A stretch of DNA of 16,255 nt, from contig CAJTXY010000028.1 in NCBI GenBank assembly GCA_910583685.1, positions 1 to 16,255 of the forward strand. Reading direction: 5' to 3'. Under the pieces are notes generated by a model. That model did no database searches and was not told the origin of the DNA. It saw only the letters and a program-made list of their open reading frames with translations. The position numbers were made by a program, and so were the translations under genes. The DNA comes from an uncultured Bacilli bacterium. GTDB lineage: Bacteria > Bacillota_I > Bacilli_A > RF39 > UBA660. Within the stretch, counting starts at the first letter, position 1. Each line of letters begins with the position of its first letter. This document shows, piece after piece, positions 8,163 to 15,313 of this stretch.

Positions 8163-8189
8163 TTGTTTTACAATAATTTACTATATAAT
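8163..8189 (+). promoter_or_regulatory. Promoter for murE
   Basis: A perfect TATAAT at 8184-8189 lies 18 bases before the murE start. The -35 is weak: TTGTTT at 8163-8168 with a short 15-base spacer, or TTTTGT at 8161-8166 with 17. It is the only good -10 in the divergent region on this strand. Confidence 0.5.
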
Positions 8190-8207
8190 ATAAGAAGGTG
8201 ATGTTTT

Positions 8208-9653
8208 TTGAAAAAGTTGACTGAATTGTATAAAGAAGCTCCTAGTGATGTAATGATTAAAGGGATTAAAATTAACTCTAAAGAATGTGAAAAGGGAGAT
8301 TTATTTGTTTGCACGATGGGAGTGAATAAGGATCGTCATGAGTTTATTGAGGATGCCGTTGCTCATGGGGCAGTAGCACTTGTTGTTGGCAGAGAGGATG
8401 TTACTTCTTCTGTTCCTATGGTTTATGTTGAAAATCCGAATCGGGAACTTCCTTATTTGTGTTCTAAGTTTTATGATCATCCAGAGAATAAAATGAAGAT
8501 TATTGGGGTTACTGGGACCGATGGAAAAACGAGTGTGGCAAGTATCGTTCAAACTTTGATTGGTAGTGATCTTTGTGGTTATATTGGTACAAATGGGAGA
8601 AGTTGTGCTTCTTTTCAGAAAGATGATAATCCCAATACGACACCAGATAGTCATCTTTTGTATTCTTTTCTTGATGATTTTGTAAAATCGGGATGTAAAT
8701 ATACTGTGATGGAGACATCAAGTGAAGCTTTTTATCGTGGGCGTCTTACTGAAATGCAGTTTGATATTAGCATTTTTACCAATATTACAAGTGAGCATTT
8801 AAATATTCATAAGACCTTCGAAAATTATGTGGACTCTAAATGCCAATTGTTTGCTCAGACTAAAAAAGATGGTTTTTGTATTCTAAATAAAGATGATCCT
8901 TATTATCAGAAAGTCTATACTTCTTGTAATGGGAAAGTGTTAACTTATGGTCGTGAAAATGCTGATTTGGAAATTGTAAAATTTACCGTTTCTCCTAATA
9001 AAACCTTTATTACGTTAAAATATCAGGAACAAATTTATGATATTGAAAGCCCATTACTTGGTGATTTTAATGTTTCTAATTTGTGTGCAGCACTTCTTGC
9101 CTGTCTTGCTTTAGGAATGCCAATGGACTCTCTTATCAAAAATATTAAAAACTTGAAAATAAGAGGGAGACTTGAGATGTTGAAGCTAGATACTTCCTAT
9201 TATGTGATGGTAGACTATGCACATACACCTAATGGAATTACAAAACTACTTCAGTTTGTTCATTCATTAGATATTAATCGTTCTATTGTCGTTATTGGTT
9301 CTGCGGGAGAGAGAGATTATTTAAAAAGACCAGTGATGGGAGAAGTTGTTCTAAAGAATGCCACTTATGCCATATTTACTTCGGAAGATCCTAGAAGTGA
9401 GGACCCTAAGGACATTGCAGATCAATTAGTTGCGAATGTCAAAGATACTTATATAAATTATGAGATTGTTTTGAATCGTCGTGAGGCTATAGAAAAAGCA
9501 ATTTCTATGGCAAAGGATAAGGATATCATCTTAATCCTTGGTAAAGGATGTGAAACTTATCAGAAGTTAAAAAATGAAACTATTTATTTTAATGATTTAG
9601 AAGAGGCTTATAATGCCGTTGCCAAAAAAGAAGCGAAAGAGAAAGTTTCTTAA
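8208..9653 (+). CDS. murE: UDP-N-acetylmuramyl-tripeptide synthetase MurE
   Basis: A 481-residue Mur ligase that adds the third amino acid to UDP-MurNAc-L-Ala-D-Glu in the cytoplasm. The three-domain order is visible: an N-terminal UDP-binding region (KGIKINSKECEKGDLFV), the ATP-binding P-loop GVTGTDGKTS (100-109; N of the usual GTNGKT is D), NPNTTPDS, the NITSEHLNIH segment with the lysine of DSKCQLF (expected carbamylated), and the C-terminal HTPNG, GSAGERDYLKRP and EDPRSEDP (393-400). In E. coli-type enzymes DNPR contacts meso-diaminopimelate; the arginine is kept here as R396 but the preceding residues are E-D, so third-residue specificity cannot be read safely. The start is TTG 8208 with AGGTG at 8196-8200. 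The nearby ATG 8201 hits a stop after seven codons. It stands outside a dcw cluster and 50 bases before sigK, so read-through into sigK is likely. Confidence 0.9.
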   Translation: MKKLTELYKEAPSDVMIKGIKINSKECEKGDLFVCTMGVNKDRHEFIEDAVAHGAVALVVGREDVTSSVPMVYVENPNRELPYLCSKFYDHPENKMKIIGVTGTDGKTSVASIVQTLIGSDLCGYIGTNGRSCASFQKDDNPNTTPDSHLLYSFLDDFVKSGCKYTVMETSSEAFYRGRLTEMQFDISIFTNITSEHLNIHKTFENYVDSKCQLFAQTKKDGFCILNKDDPYYQKVYTSCNGKVLTYGRENADLEIVKFTVSPNKTFITLKYQEQIYDIESPLLGDFNVSNLCAALLACLALGMPMDSLIKNIKNLKIRGRLEMLKLDTSYYVMVDYAHTPNGITKLLQFVHSLDINRSIVVIGSAGERDYLKRPVMGEVVLKNATYAIFTSEDPRSEDPKDIADQLVANVKDTYINYEIVLNRREAIEKAISMAKDKDIILILGKGCETYQKLKNETIYFNDLEEAYNAVAKKEAKEKVS

Positions 9654-9667
9654 GTTTGCAAAAATCG

Positions 9668-9707
9668 AGTATATACGACATATACTTAACCGTAGGTGAG
9701 TATATGT
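9668..9707 (+). promoter_or_regulatory. Alternative hairpins over the sigK ribosome site and start codon
   Basis: The motif AGTATAT occurs at 9668-9674 and 9699-9705, with its complement ATATACT between them at 9680-9686. The middle arm can pair with the left arm (7 bp, 5-base loop) or with the right arm. The right-arm hairpin is perfect for 9 bp, ACATATACT (9678-9686) with AGTATATGT (9699-9707), and adds ACC/GGT (9689-9691, 9695-9697). It would bury the ribosome site AGGTGAG (9694-9700) and ATG 9704. CATATACT (9679-9686) also resembles a SigE -10 (CATAcanT), though no good -35 was found. Regulatory function is inferred from structure only. Confidence 0.45.
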
Positions 9708-10399
9708 TTTTTAGTTTTTTAGAACTTTTAAGGTCTATGTTTATTACTGGATCTTATTCGAATCAGGTTTTTCCTGATCCTTTGACAAAGGAGGAAGAGG
9801 AAGCCGCTATTGAGGCAATGCGTTTAGGAGATCAGACAGCACGTAATAAGTTGATTGAACACAATCTAAGATTAGTTGCACATATTGTTAAAAAATTTGA
9901 TTATAAAAATGTGGATCAAGATGATTTGATTAGCATTGGAACGATTGGACTTATTAAGGGAGTAGATACTTTTTCTAATAAGAAAGGTACTAAAGTTACT
10001 ACTTACTGTGCTAGATGTATAGAAAATGAGATTTTAATGTATTTTCGAAGTAATAATAAGAATAATAAAAATGTTTCTATTAATGAGTCTATTGGATTTG
10101 ATAAAGATGGAAATGAAATATCGATACTTGATATTTTAAAAACGCCGAAGCCTGACTTTTTAGAAGATATTTCTTTAAAGGACAATATTAAATTGTTAGG
10201 AGAATATATTAAGGTGCTTACTCCAAGAGAAAAGGAAATTTTAGTTAGACGTTATGGACTTATGGGATGTGAGGAACAAACACAGAAGGTAATTGCAAAA
10301 GAGTTACACATCTCTCGTAGTTATGTTTCTAGAATTGAGAAAAGGGCTCTTACGAAGATTCTTCGGGAGTTTATGAAACATAATGATTTAGATGATTAG
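9704..10399 (+). CDS. sigK: Sporulation sigma factor SigK (pro-sigma K)
   Basis: A 231-residue sigma-70-family factor of the sporulation SigE/SigK type. Region 2 is clear: IEHNLRLVAHIVKKF, DDLISIGTIGLIKGV and YCARCIENEILMYFR. Region 4 has LTPREKEILVRRYGL and the helix-turn-helix KELHISRSYVSRIEKRAL. HNLRLVAHIVKKF, DKDGNEISILDIL and SRSYVSRIEKRAL favour SigK over SigE. The N-terminus MFFSFLELLRSMFITGSYSN is a hydrophobic pro-sequence like that removed from pro-sigma-K by the intramembrane protease SpoIVFB, so activity is probably held until late mother-cell stages. ATG 9704 is chosen by the AGGTGAG site and by alignment to the pro-sequence; TTG 9656 would add 16 unmatched residues. The gene is a single uninterrupted frame here, with no skin-type element. 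Its stop TAG overlaps the clpB operator. Confidence 0.93.
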   Translation: MFFSFLELLRSMFITGSYSNQVFPDPLTKEEEEAAIEAMRLGDQTARNKLIEHNLRLVAHIVKKFDYKNVDQDDLISIGTIGLIKGVDTFSNKKGTKVTTYCARCIENEILMYFRSNNKNNKNVSINESIGFDKDGNEISILDILKTPKPDFLEDISLKDNIKLLGEYIKVLTPREKEILVRRYGLMGCEEQTQKVIAKELHISRSYVSRIEKRALTKILREFMKHNDLDD

Positions 10400-10422
10400 C
10401 ACTCTTTGTTGACAACTGCTAA
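10396..10422 (+). promoter_or_regulatory. CIRCE operator (HrcA site) of clpB
   Basis: TTAGCACTC (10396-10404), nine bases, then AACTGCTAA (10414-10422). The CIRCE consensus is TTAGCACTC-N9-GAGTGCTAA: the left arm is perfect and the right arm matches seven of nine. The spacing is exact. The left arm contains the last bases of the sigK stop TAG (10397-10399). HrcA repression, released on heat shock, is the expected role. Confidence 0.88.
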
Positions 10423-10437
10423 AATTAGTGGTATAAC
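10409..10437 (+). promoter_or_regulatory. Sigma-A promoter for clpB inside CIRCE
   Basis: TTGACA (10409-10414), a 17-base spacer and TATAAC (10432-10437), one mismatch from consensus. The -35 hexamer lies within the CIRCE element, so bound HrcA would directly block polymerase. The promoter is 26 bases before the clpB start. Confidence 0.85.
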
Positions 10438-10463
10438 TAGTTACGAATGAAAGGAGTGGTACT

Positions 10464-12560
10464 ATGTATCAAGAAGAAAAAGATGAGAATGTTTTAGAAA
10501 AGTATGGTCGTAATATTAATGAAGCAGTACGAGCAAAAAAGATTGATCCTGTAATTGGGCGAGATGATGAAATACGTAGTATTACGAGAGTTTTATCTAG
10601 AAAGACCAAGAATAATCCTGTGTTAATTGGAGAAGCAGGAGTTGGTAAAACGGCAATTGTCGAAGGACTCGTTCTTCGGATTGAAAAAGGTGATGTGCCA
10701 GAGTCGCTTCGTGGTAAGGTTGTTTGGGAACTTGATATGGCGTCTGTTATTGCTGGGGCAAAATATCGTGGAGAGTTTGAAGAACGTTTAAAAAAGATCC
10801 TTTCAGAAGTAGAAAAAAGTGATGGTTCTATCATTATGTTTATTGATGAGATTCATACGATTGTTGGTGCTGGAAATATGGAAGGGGCAATGGATGTTTC
10901 TAATATTTTAAAACCACTTTTAGCACGCGGTAGTATTCATCTAATTGGTGCCACTACTTTAAATGAGTATCGTAAATACATTGAAAAAGACAGTGCATTG
11001 GAGCGACGTTTTCAAAAGATTAAAGTTAATGAGCCTAGTGTTGTTGACACGATTACGATTCTTAGAGGTTTAAAAGAACGCTTTGAGATTTATCACGGGG
11101 TTAGTATTTATGATAATGCTTTGGTTTCTGCCGCAACGCTTGCCAATCGTTATATTACAGATCGCTTTTTACCAGATAAGGCAATTGATTTAGTTGATGA
11201 GGCTTGTGCTACTATTCGAGTACAAATGGATTCTGTTCCCACTGAGCTTGATGTTTTGACAAGACAAATTATGCGTCTTGAAATTGAACGACAAGCTTTA
11301 AAGAAGGAAGTGGATGAACTTTCTCGTACGAGAGTGGCAAAGATCAAGGAAGAACTTGCTATTCTAAAAGAGAAAGAGAAAAAATTTCAAGAAGACTGGA
11401 AGCGTGAAAAAGAGTTTAATGATATGGTAAGTGCTAAGAAAAAGGAATTAGAGACAGCACGTTTTGACTTAGAGCAGGCAAAGAACCGTTATGACTTTGA
11501 AAAAGCGGCTAGACTGCAGAATGGAGTGATTCCTTCTTTAGAAAGAGAACTCCAAAATTTAAAAAATCAAGATGAAAATCATATTTTGAGTGATACAGTT
11601 AGTGAAGAAGATATTACTAAGGTGATTGCTAAATGGACCAATATTCCTGTATCAAAACTGATGAGTAGTGAAAAAGAAAGACTTCTTCATTTAAAAGAAA
11701 ATTTAGGTAAGAGAGTGAAGGGGCAAGAAGAAGCGTTGACGTTGGTTAGTAATGCTGTCTTAAGATCGCGAAGTGGTATTAAAGATCCTGCACGGCCAAT
11801 TGGATCCTTTATCTTTTTAGGTCCTACAGGTGTTGGTAAGACAGAAGTAGCACGTAGTCTTGCTTATGAGCTTTTTGATGATGAAGCACATATGATACGT
11901 ATTGATATGAGTGAATATATGGAAAAGTTCAGTGTATCAAGACTTATTGGTTCTCCACCAGGTTATGTTGGTTATGATGAAGGTGGACAATTAACAGAGG
12001 CCGTTCGCCGTAATCCTTATAGCATTGTCTTATTTGATGAGGTGGAAAAGGCACACCCAGAAGTGTTGAACTTACTACTTCAAATATTAGATGATGGACG
12101 TATTACCGATTCTAATGGTCGAACAGTTGATTTTAAAAATACAATTATTATTATGACCTCTAATTTAGGGAGTGAACATATTTTAGAAGGAAAGACGGAT
12201 CTTGTTATGAGTACACTGGAGTCTTATTTTCGCCCAGAATTTATTAATCGGATTGATGAGGTGATTGTCTTTAATCCTTTAAGTAGAGAAACTACTTATG
12301 AAATACTCGATAAAATTATTAATGATATCGAAAAGCGATTAATTGATAAAAATATTCATTTAAAACTAACTGATCAGGCTCGAGATTACCTTGTTCAGGA
12401 AGGCTATAGTGAAATTTATGGTGCTCGTCCATTGAAAAGAGTTGTCACTAAGAAGATTGAAGACTTACTGGCACGTAGTATTATTGATGAGAAAATTAGA
12501 TTTGGCGATACTGTATCTTTTGATGTTTTAAATGATGATATTGTTATTTTAGAAAAATGA
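10464..12560 (+). CDS. clpB: ClpB disaggregase lacking the N-terminal domain
   Basis: A 698-residue Hsp100 chaperone with two AAA+ modules. Module 1: Walker A GEAGVGKT (56-63), Walker B MFIDEIH (D128/E129). Module 2: Walker A GPTGVGKT (453-460), Walker B LFDEVEKAH (D525/E526), pore loop GYVGYDEGG and sensor region FRPEFINRID. Between them is a long coiled-coil middle domain (about residues 255-360, IMRLEIERQALKKE through GVIPSLERELQNL), which marks ClpB rather than ClpC. No IGF-type ClpP-docking loop is visible before FRPEFINRID, so it should disaggregate with DnaK rather than degrade. The usual N-domain of about 150 residues is absent: the protein starts just before LEKYGRNINEAVR. AAAGGAG at 10450-10456 supports ATG 10464, and the upstream space is promoter, so this is not a mis-start. 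Controlled by the overlapping CIRCE/promoter; monocistronic. Confidence 0.95.
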   Translation: MYQEEKDENVLEKYGRNINEAVRAKKIDPVIGRDDEIRSITRVLSRKTKNNPVLIGEAGVGKTAIVEGLVLRIEKGDVPESLRGKVVWELDMASVIAGAKYRGEFEERLKKILSEVEKSDGSIIMFIDEIHTIVGAGNMEGAMDVSNILKPLLARGSIHLIGATTLNEYRKYIEKDSALERRFQKIKVNEPSVVDTITILRGLKERFEIYHGVSIYDNALVSAATLANRYITDRFLPDKAIDLVDEACATIRVQMDSVPTELDVLTRQIMRLEIERQALKKEVDELSRTRVAKIKEELAILKEKEKKFQEDWKREKEFNDMVSAKKKELETARFDLEQAKNRYDFEKAARLQNGVIPSLERELQNLKNQDENHILSDTVSEEDITKVIAKWTNIPVSKLMSSEKERLLHLKENLGKRVKGQEEALTLVSNAVLRSRSGIKDPARPIGSFIFLGPTGVGKTEVARSLAYELFDDEAHMIRIDMSEYMEKFSVSRLIGSPPGYVGYDEGGQLTEAVRRNPYSIVLFDEVEKAHPEVLNLLLQILDDGRITDSNGRTVDFKNTIIIMTSNLGSEHILEGKTDLVMSTLESYFRPEFINRIDEVIVFNPLSRETTYEILDKIINDIEKRLIDKNIHLKLTDQARDYLVQEGYSEIYGARPLKRVVTKKIEDLLARSIIDEKIRFGDTVSFDVLNDDIVILEK

Positions 12561-12564
12561 TTTT

Positions 12565-12594
12565 AGATAAAGCGAATTTTGCTTTATCTTTTTC
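12565..12594 (+). terminator. Rho-independent terminator after clpB
   Basis: AGATAAAGC (12565-12573) pairs perfectly with GCTTTATCT (12581-12589) over a seven-base loop, followed by a T run (12589-12593) and more pyrimidines. It begins five bases after the clpB stop codon. Confidence 0.88.
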
Positions 12595-12615
12595 TTTTCG
12601 CATACCCAAAAATAT

Positions 12616-12628
12616 TGTATACTATAAG
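12616..12628 (+). promoter_or_regulatory. Possible promoter for the pseudouridine synthase gene
   Basis: TATACT at 12618-12623, and the overlapping TATAAG at 12623-12628, are -10 candidates just after the clpB terminator. No convincing -35 is seen (TTTTCG at 12595-12600). The call rests largely on position between a terminator and a ribosome site. Confidence 0.4.
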
Positions 12629-12645
12629 TAGTGGGAGGCTTAGTT

Positions 12646-13485
12646 ATGAGAGAAAACTATATTGTAGAAAAAGAGGGTTTATTACTGGATTATTTATATG
12701 AAGTTGTGAATCTGCCAAAGAAGAAAATTAAACAATATTTGACTCACGGTAGTGTTTATGTAGATCATACTAGAACAACAAAGTATGATTACCCTTTACA
12801 AAAGGGAATGGTGATTACGATTCAGTCTAAGGTTAGTAGCTTTCTTCCATTTCCCATTTTATATGAAGATGATTATATTATTGTTGTAGATAAGCCAAGT
12901 GGGCTTTTGACAGTTGCTACCGCTAAGGAACGTGAAAATACAGTCTATCATATGGTGCGTGAATATTTAAATAAGAAAAGGGCTGGTAGTAAAGTTTTTA
13001 TTGTTCATCGGCTTGATAAAGATACCAGTGGTGTTTTGATTTTGGCAAAAGATATGAGTACTAAGAATAAGTTACAGGAACATTGGGAAGAATATGTTTC
13101 TGTTCGTGAGTATAAAGCTATTGTAGAGGGAGTTCCTAAAAAGAAGGAGACTCGGTTGGTGCACAACTTGAAAGAGACTTCTACGCAACTTGTCTATGTG
13201 GCGAAAGAGGGTAAAGAAGCGATTACCTCTTATAAACTCGAGAAAAGTAAAAATGGGTTTAGTCGTCTTACTATCTTTATTGAAACGGGTAGGAAAAATC
13301 AGATACGTGTGCAGCTTGCTCATATTGGACTTCCTATTTTGGGAGATAAAAAATATAATAAAAAGACAGTAGGGAAAAGACTTTATTTGCATGCTTGTCG
13401 ACTGAAGTTGTTTTATCCTCCAAAGGGAGGGGTTCTTTCTTTTTCTAGTCCAGAACCTAAAGAATTTCAGAAAGTGATGCGATAG
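12646..13485 (+). CDS. RluA-family RNA pseudouridine synthase
   Basis: A 279-residue enzyme of the RluA/RluC/RluD family, which isomerises uridine to pseudouridine in RNA. An S4-like RNA-binding region is seen at about residues 12-60 (KKKIKQYLTHGSVYVDHTRT), followed by ILYEDDYIIVVDKPSGLL and the catalytic motif HRLDKDTSG with D124 as the nucleophile. Later family blocks are REYKAIVEG, ETGRKNQIRVQLAHIG, LPILGDKKYN and LYLHACRLKL. Which rRNA site, or whether tRNA or mRNA, cannot be decided from the sequence; Firmicutes carry several paralogues. The start is ATG 12646 with GGGAGG at 12633-12638, seven bases away. The upstream GTG 12631 overlaps that ribosome site and is rejected. The stop is one base before the next start, so translation is probably coupled to the hexosaminidase gene. 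Confidence 0.9.
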   Translation: MRENYIVEKEGLLLDYLYEVVNLPKKKIKQYLTHGSVYVDHTRTTKYDYPLQKGMVITIQSKVSSFLPFPILYEDDYIIVVDKPSGLLTVATAKERENTVYHMVREYLNKKRAGSKVFIVHRLDKDTSGVLILAKDMSTKNKLQEHWEEYVSVREYKAIVEGVPKKKETRLVHNLKETSTQLVYVAKEGKEAITSYKLEKSKNGFSRLTIFIETGRKNQIRVQLAHIGLPILGDKKYNKKTVGKRLYLHACRLKLFYPPKGGVLSFSSPEPKEFQKVMR

Positions 13486-13486
13486 G

Positions 13487-14584
13487 ATGATAAAAATTTG
13501 GACTGTTCTTGTTTCTTTGTTTTTACCAATTGTCTCTTCTTCTCAAGAGATTCTTAATCAGAACGAGATTTTTGGTGCTTATTATGAACAGGCAGAGGAA
13601 AAGATGAAAACAATGTCTTTTGAAGAAAAAGTGGGACAATTATTTTTGGCCCGAATGGATTCTTCCTCTACTCATTCAGAACTTACTTCCTTTTTCCCTG
13701 GCGGTTATATTTTGTTTGCTCGAGACTTTGAGCAAGAGACAAAGGAGTCTATTGCAGATAGGATAGAAGGTTATCAGGCAGTTAGTAAAATACCATTAGT
13801 AATGGCTGTAGATGAGGAAGGTGGTAATGTTACTCGTGTTAGTAAATATAAAGCTTTTAGAGATAGTTGTTTTCCGAGTAATCAGGAGTTATACCAAAAA
13901 GGCGGATTTTCTCTTGTTGAAGAGGTGGAGCAGGAAAAGGTTTCTTTGCTCAAAGAGATTGGTCTCAATGTGAATTTGGCACCAGTTGCCGATCTTTCTT
14001 TAAATCCAGAAGACTATATTTACAAAAGAAGTTTTGGAATGGATGCCTCTCTTACTTCAGAATATATAAAAAGAGTTGTTGCTATTAATAGAGATGATAA
14101 TTTTGCTAGTTGTCTTAAACATTTTCCGGGGTATGGAAATAATGTTGATACTCATACTGGTGTTGCTATTGACAGGCGGAGTTATGAGGACTTTTTACAA
14201 AATGATTATTTGCCATTTCAGGCAGGAATTGAAGAAAGGGTACCAATGGTTTTGGTCTCTCATAATGTGATTCAGTCTATTGATTTAGAATACCCAGCTT
14301 CTCTTTCTTTCAAAGTTCATCAAGAGCTTCGTGAGAAGTTAGGATTCAGTGGCCTTATTTTAACTGATGATTTAGCAATGGATGCAATTTCTAAATATAC
14401 AGGTGATAAGCCGAGTGCAGTGATGGCTGTTCTTGCTGGCAATGATTTTATTATTACTTCGAATTTGGAAGAGGATTATAAAGCAGTGATGGAAGCTTTT
14501 AAAAGGAAGCAACTTCCTATTTCTTTGCTAGATACTGCAGTAAGGCGTATTCTTGCATTTAAGTATCAGTATCATATTGCTTGA
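13487..14584 (+). CDS. nagZ: Secreted GH3 beta-N-acetylhexosaminidase, NagZ-like
   Basis: A 365-residue glycoside hydrolase family 3 protein expected to remove GlcNAc from peptidoglycan fragments. Residues 1-19 (MIKIWTVLVSLFLPIVSSS) look like a Sec signal peptide without a lipobox cysteine, so it may be exported. Family signatures: MSFEEKVGQLFLAR, GGYILFARDF, VDEEGGNVTRV, NVNLAPVADL, KHFPGYG (211-217), D221-T-H223 in the NagZ-specific acid/base loop, and LTDDLAM with D294 in the nucleophile position. The classic KHFPGHGDT is altered to KHFPGYGNN, while the Asp-His dyad and nucleophile remain. It is a single-domain form, without the C-terminal domain of B. subtilis NagZ. The gene starts one base after the preceding stop, with only a weak AAAGTGA upstream, so expression probably depends on coupling. 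The promoter of the next gene overlaps its 3' end. Confidence 0.87.
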   Translation: MIKIWTVLVSLFLPIVSSSQEILNQNEIFGAYYEQAEEKMKTMSFEEKVGQLFLARMDSSSTHSELTSFFPGGYILFARDFEQETKESIADRIEGYQAVSKIPLVMAVDEEGGNVTRVSKYKAFRDSCFPSNQELYQKGGFSLVEEVEQEKVSLLKEIGLNVNLAPVADLSLNPEDYIYKRSFGMDASLTSEYIKRVVAINRDDNFASCLKHFPGYGNNVDTHTGVAIDRRSYEDFLQNDYLPFQAGIEERVPMVLVSHNVIQSIDLEYPASLSFKVHQELREKLGFSGLILTDDLAMDAISKYTGDKPSAVMAVLAGNDFIITSNLEEDYKAVMEAFKRKQLPISLLDTAVRRILAFKYQYHIA

Positions 14585-14609
14585 AAAGTTTAGTCCATTG
14601 TATTATAAT
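14581..14609 (+). promoter_or_regulatory. Sigma-A promoter for the lipoprotein gene
   Basis: TTGAAA (14581-14586), exactly 17 bases, then a perfect TATAAT (14604-14609). The -35 overlaps the TGA stop of the nagZ-like gene (14582-14584). This is among the best promoter matches in the window and starts a two-gene unit. Confidence 0.85.
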
Positions 14610-14632
14610 GAAAGTGTTTTAGAGGGAGTGAA

Positions 14633-15313
14633 ATGATGAAAAAAGTTTTTGTATTATTTTTAGTAATTGGTTTGTTTTTTGCTACTGGTTGTGGTAGACG
14701 TGAAGAGAGTTTTACTAAGGATGAAATTAAGTTTAAGGAAGAGTATGAAAGTCTTAATGGTAAGGTTCAAAATGATAAGAAAATAATGGATGTTAAGATT
14801 ATGGATGATAACAATATCTCTTATATTGATAGTAGTGAAGTAATTGATATTATTAAACATAAAACAGCAGTTATTTATTTTGGGTTTCCAAATTGTCCAT
14901 GGTGTCGTAATGCTGTTCCTGCTTTATTAGATGCTGCTACCGATTTTGGACTTGATAAAATTTATTATGCTAATTTACTTGATGAGAGGGATCAGAAGCA
15001 TTTGGACGATGATGGTAATGTAGTTGTCGATAAAGAAGGAAGTAAGAACTATGATGAGATTTTAAAACTTTTGAAAGATCATTTAGGTGTTTATGAGGGG
15101 CTAGAGGATGATCAAATGAAGCGACTTTATTTTCCTACTGTTTTATTTGTAAAAAATGGGAAAGTGGAAGATATTCATATTGGAACACTAGATTCTCAGA
15201 AAGATCCTTATCAAAAGCTGACTGATAAACAATATCGTAAGCTTAAGGAAACTTATAAAAAGGCAATTCAAAAAGTTCAGAAATTAACTTGCGATACGGA
15301 CAAAACATGCTAG
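14633..15313 (+). CDS. Thioredoxin-fold lipoprotein (CPWC motif)
   Basis: A 226-residue predicted lipoprotein. The N-terminus MMKKVFVLFLVIGLFFATGC has a basic start, a hydrophobic stretch and a lipobox-like ATGC with C20 as the lipid-modified residue, placing it on the outer face of the membrane. A thioredoxin-like domain follows: AVIYFGFPNCPWC gives the redox pair C88-P-W-C91, KIYYANLLDERD is the next strand region, and RLYFPTVLFVKNGKV supplies the cis-proline-type TV segment. An insertion of about 35 charged residues separates these (HLDDDGNVVVDKEGS). The C-terminus ends CDTDKTC, two extra cysteines. The role could be extracytoplasmic thiol oxidation or reduction; partner unknown. ATG 14633 or 14636 fits GAGGGAG; the second has better spacing. 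It overlaps the next gene by seven bases. Confidence 0.82.
   Translation: MMKKVFVLFLVIGLFFATGCGRREESFTKDEIKFKEEYESLNGKVQNDKKIMDVKIMDDNNISYIDSSEVIDIIKHKTAVIYFGFPNCPWCRNAVPALLDAATDFGLDKIYYANLLDERDQKHLDDDGNVVVDKEGSKNYDEILKLLKDHLGVYEGLEDDQMKRLYFPTVLFVKNGKVEDIHIGTLDSQKDPYQKLTDKQYRKLKETYKKAIQKVQKLTCDTDKTC

Noticed and set aside
8301..8721. Two overlapping minus-strand open frames inside murE
   Set aside because: They lie opposite a clearly conserved Mur ligase, have low-complexity translations and lack initiation signals.
9656..9703. TTG 9656 as the sigK start
   Set aside because: It has no ribosome site, lies two bases after the murE stop, and adds 16 residues that do not match SigK; ATG 9704 gives a normal pro-sigma-K N-terminus.
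10440..10463. CtsR-type operator (GGTCAAA direct repeats) before clpB
   Set aside because: No GGTCAAA-like tandem is present; only CIRCE is supported.
10469..10834. 121-codon open frame on the minus strand inside clpB
   Set aside because: It is antisense to the strongly conserved first AAA module, its translation is Ser/Ile/Arg-rich with no recognisable family, and it has no promoter or ribosome site.
13072..13392. Minus-strand open frame within the pseudouridine synthase gene, and a plus-strand frame at 13190-13372
   Set aside because: Both overlap conserved RluA-family sequence and have no independent start signals or recognisable domain.
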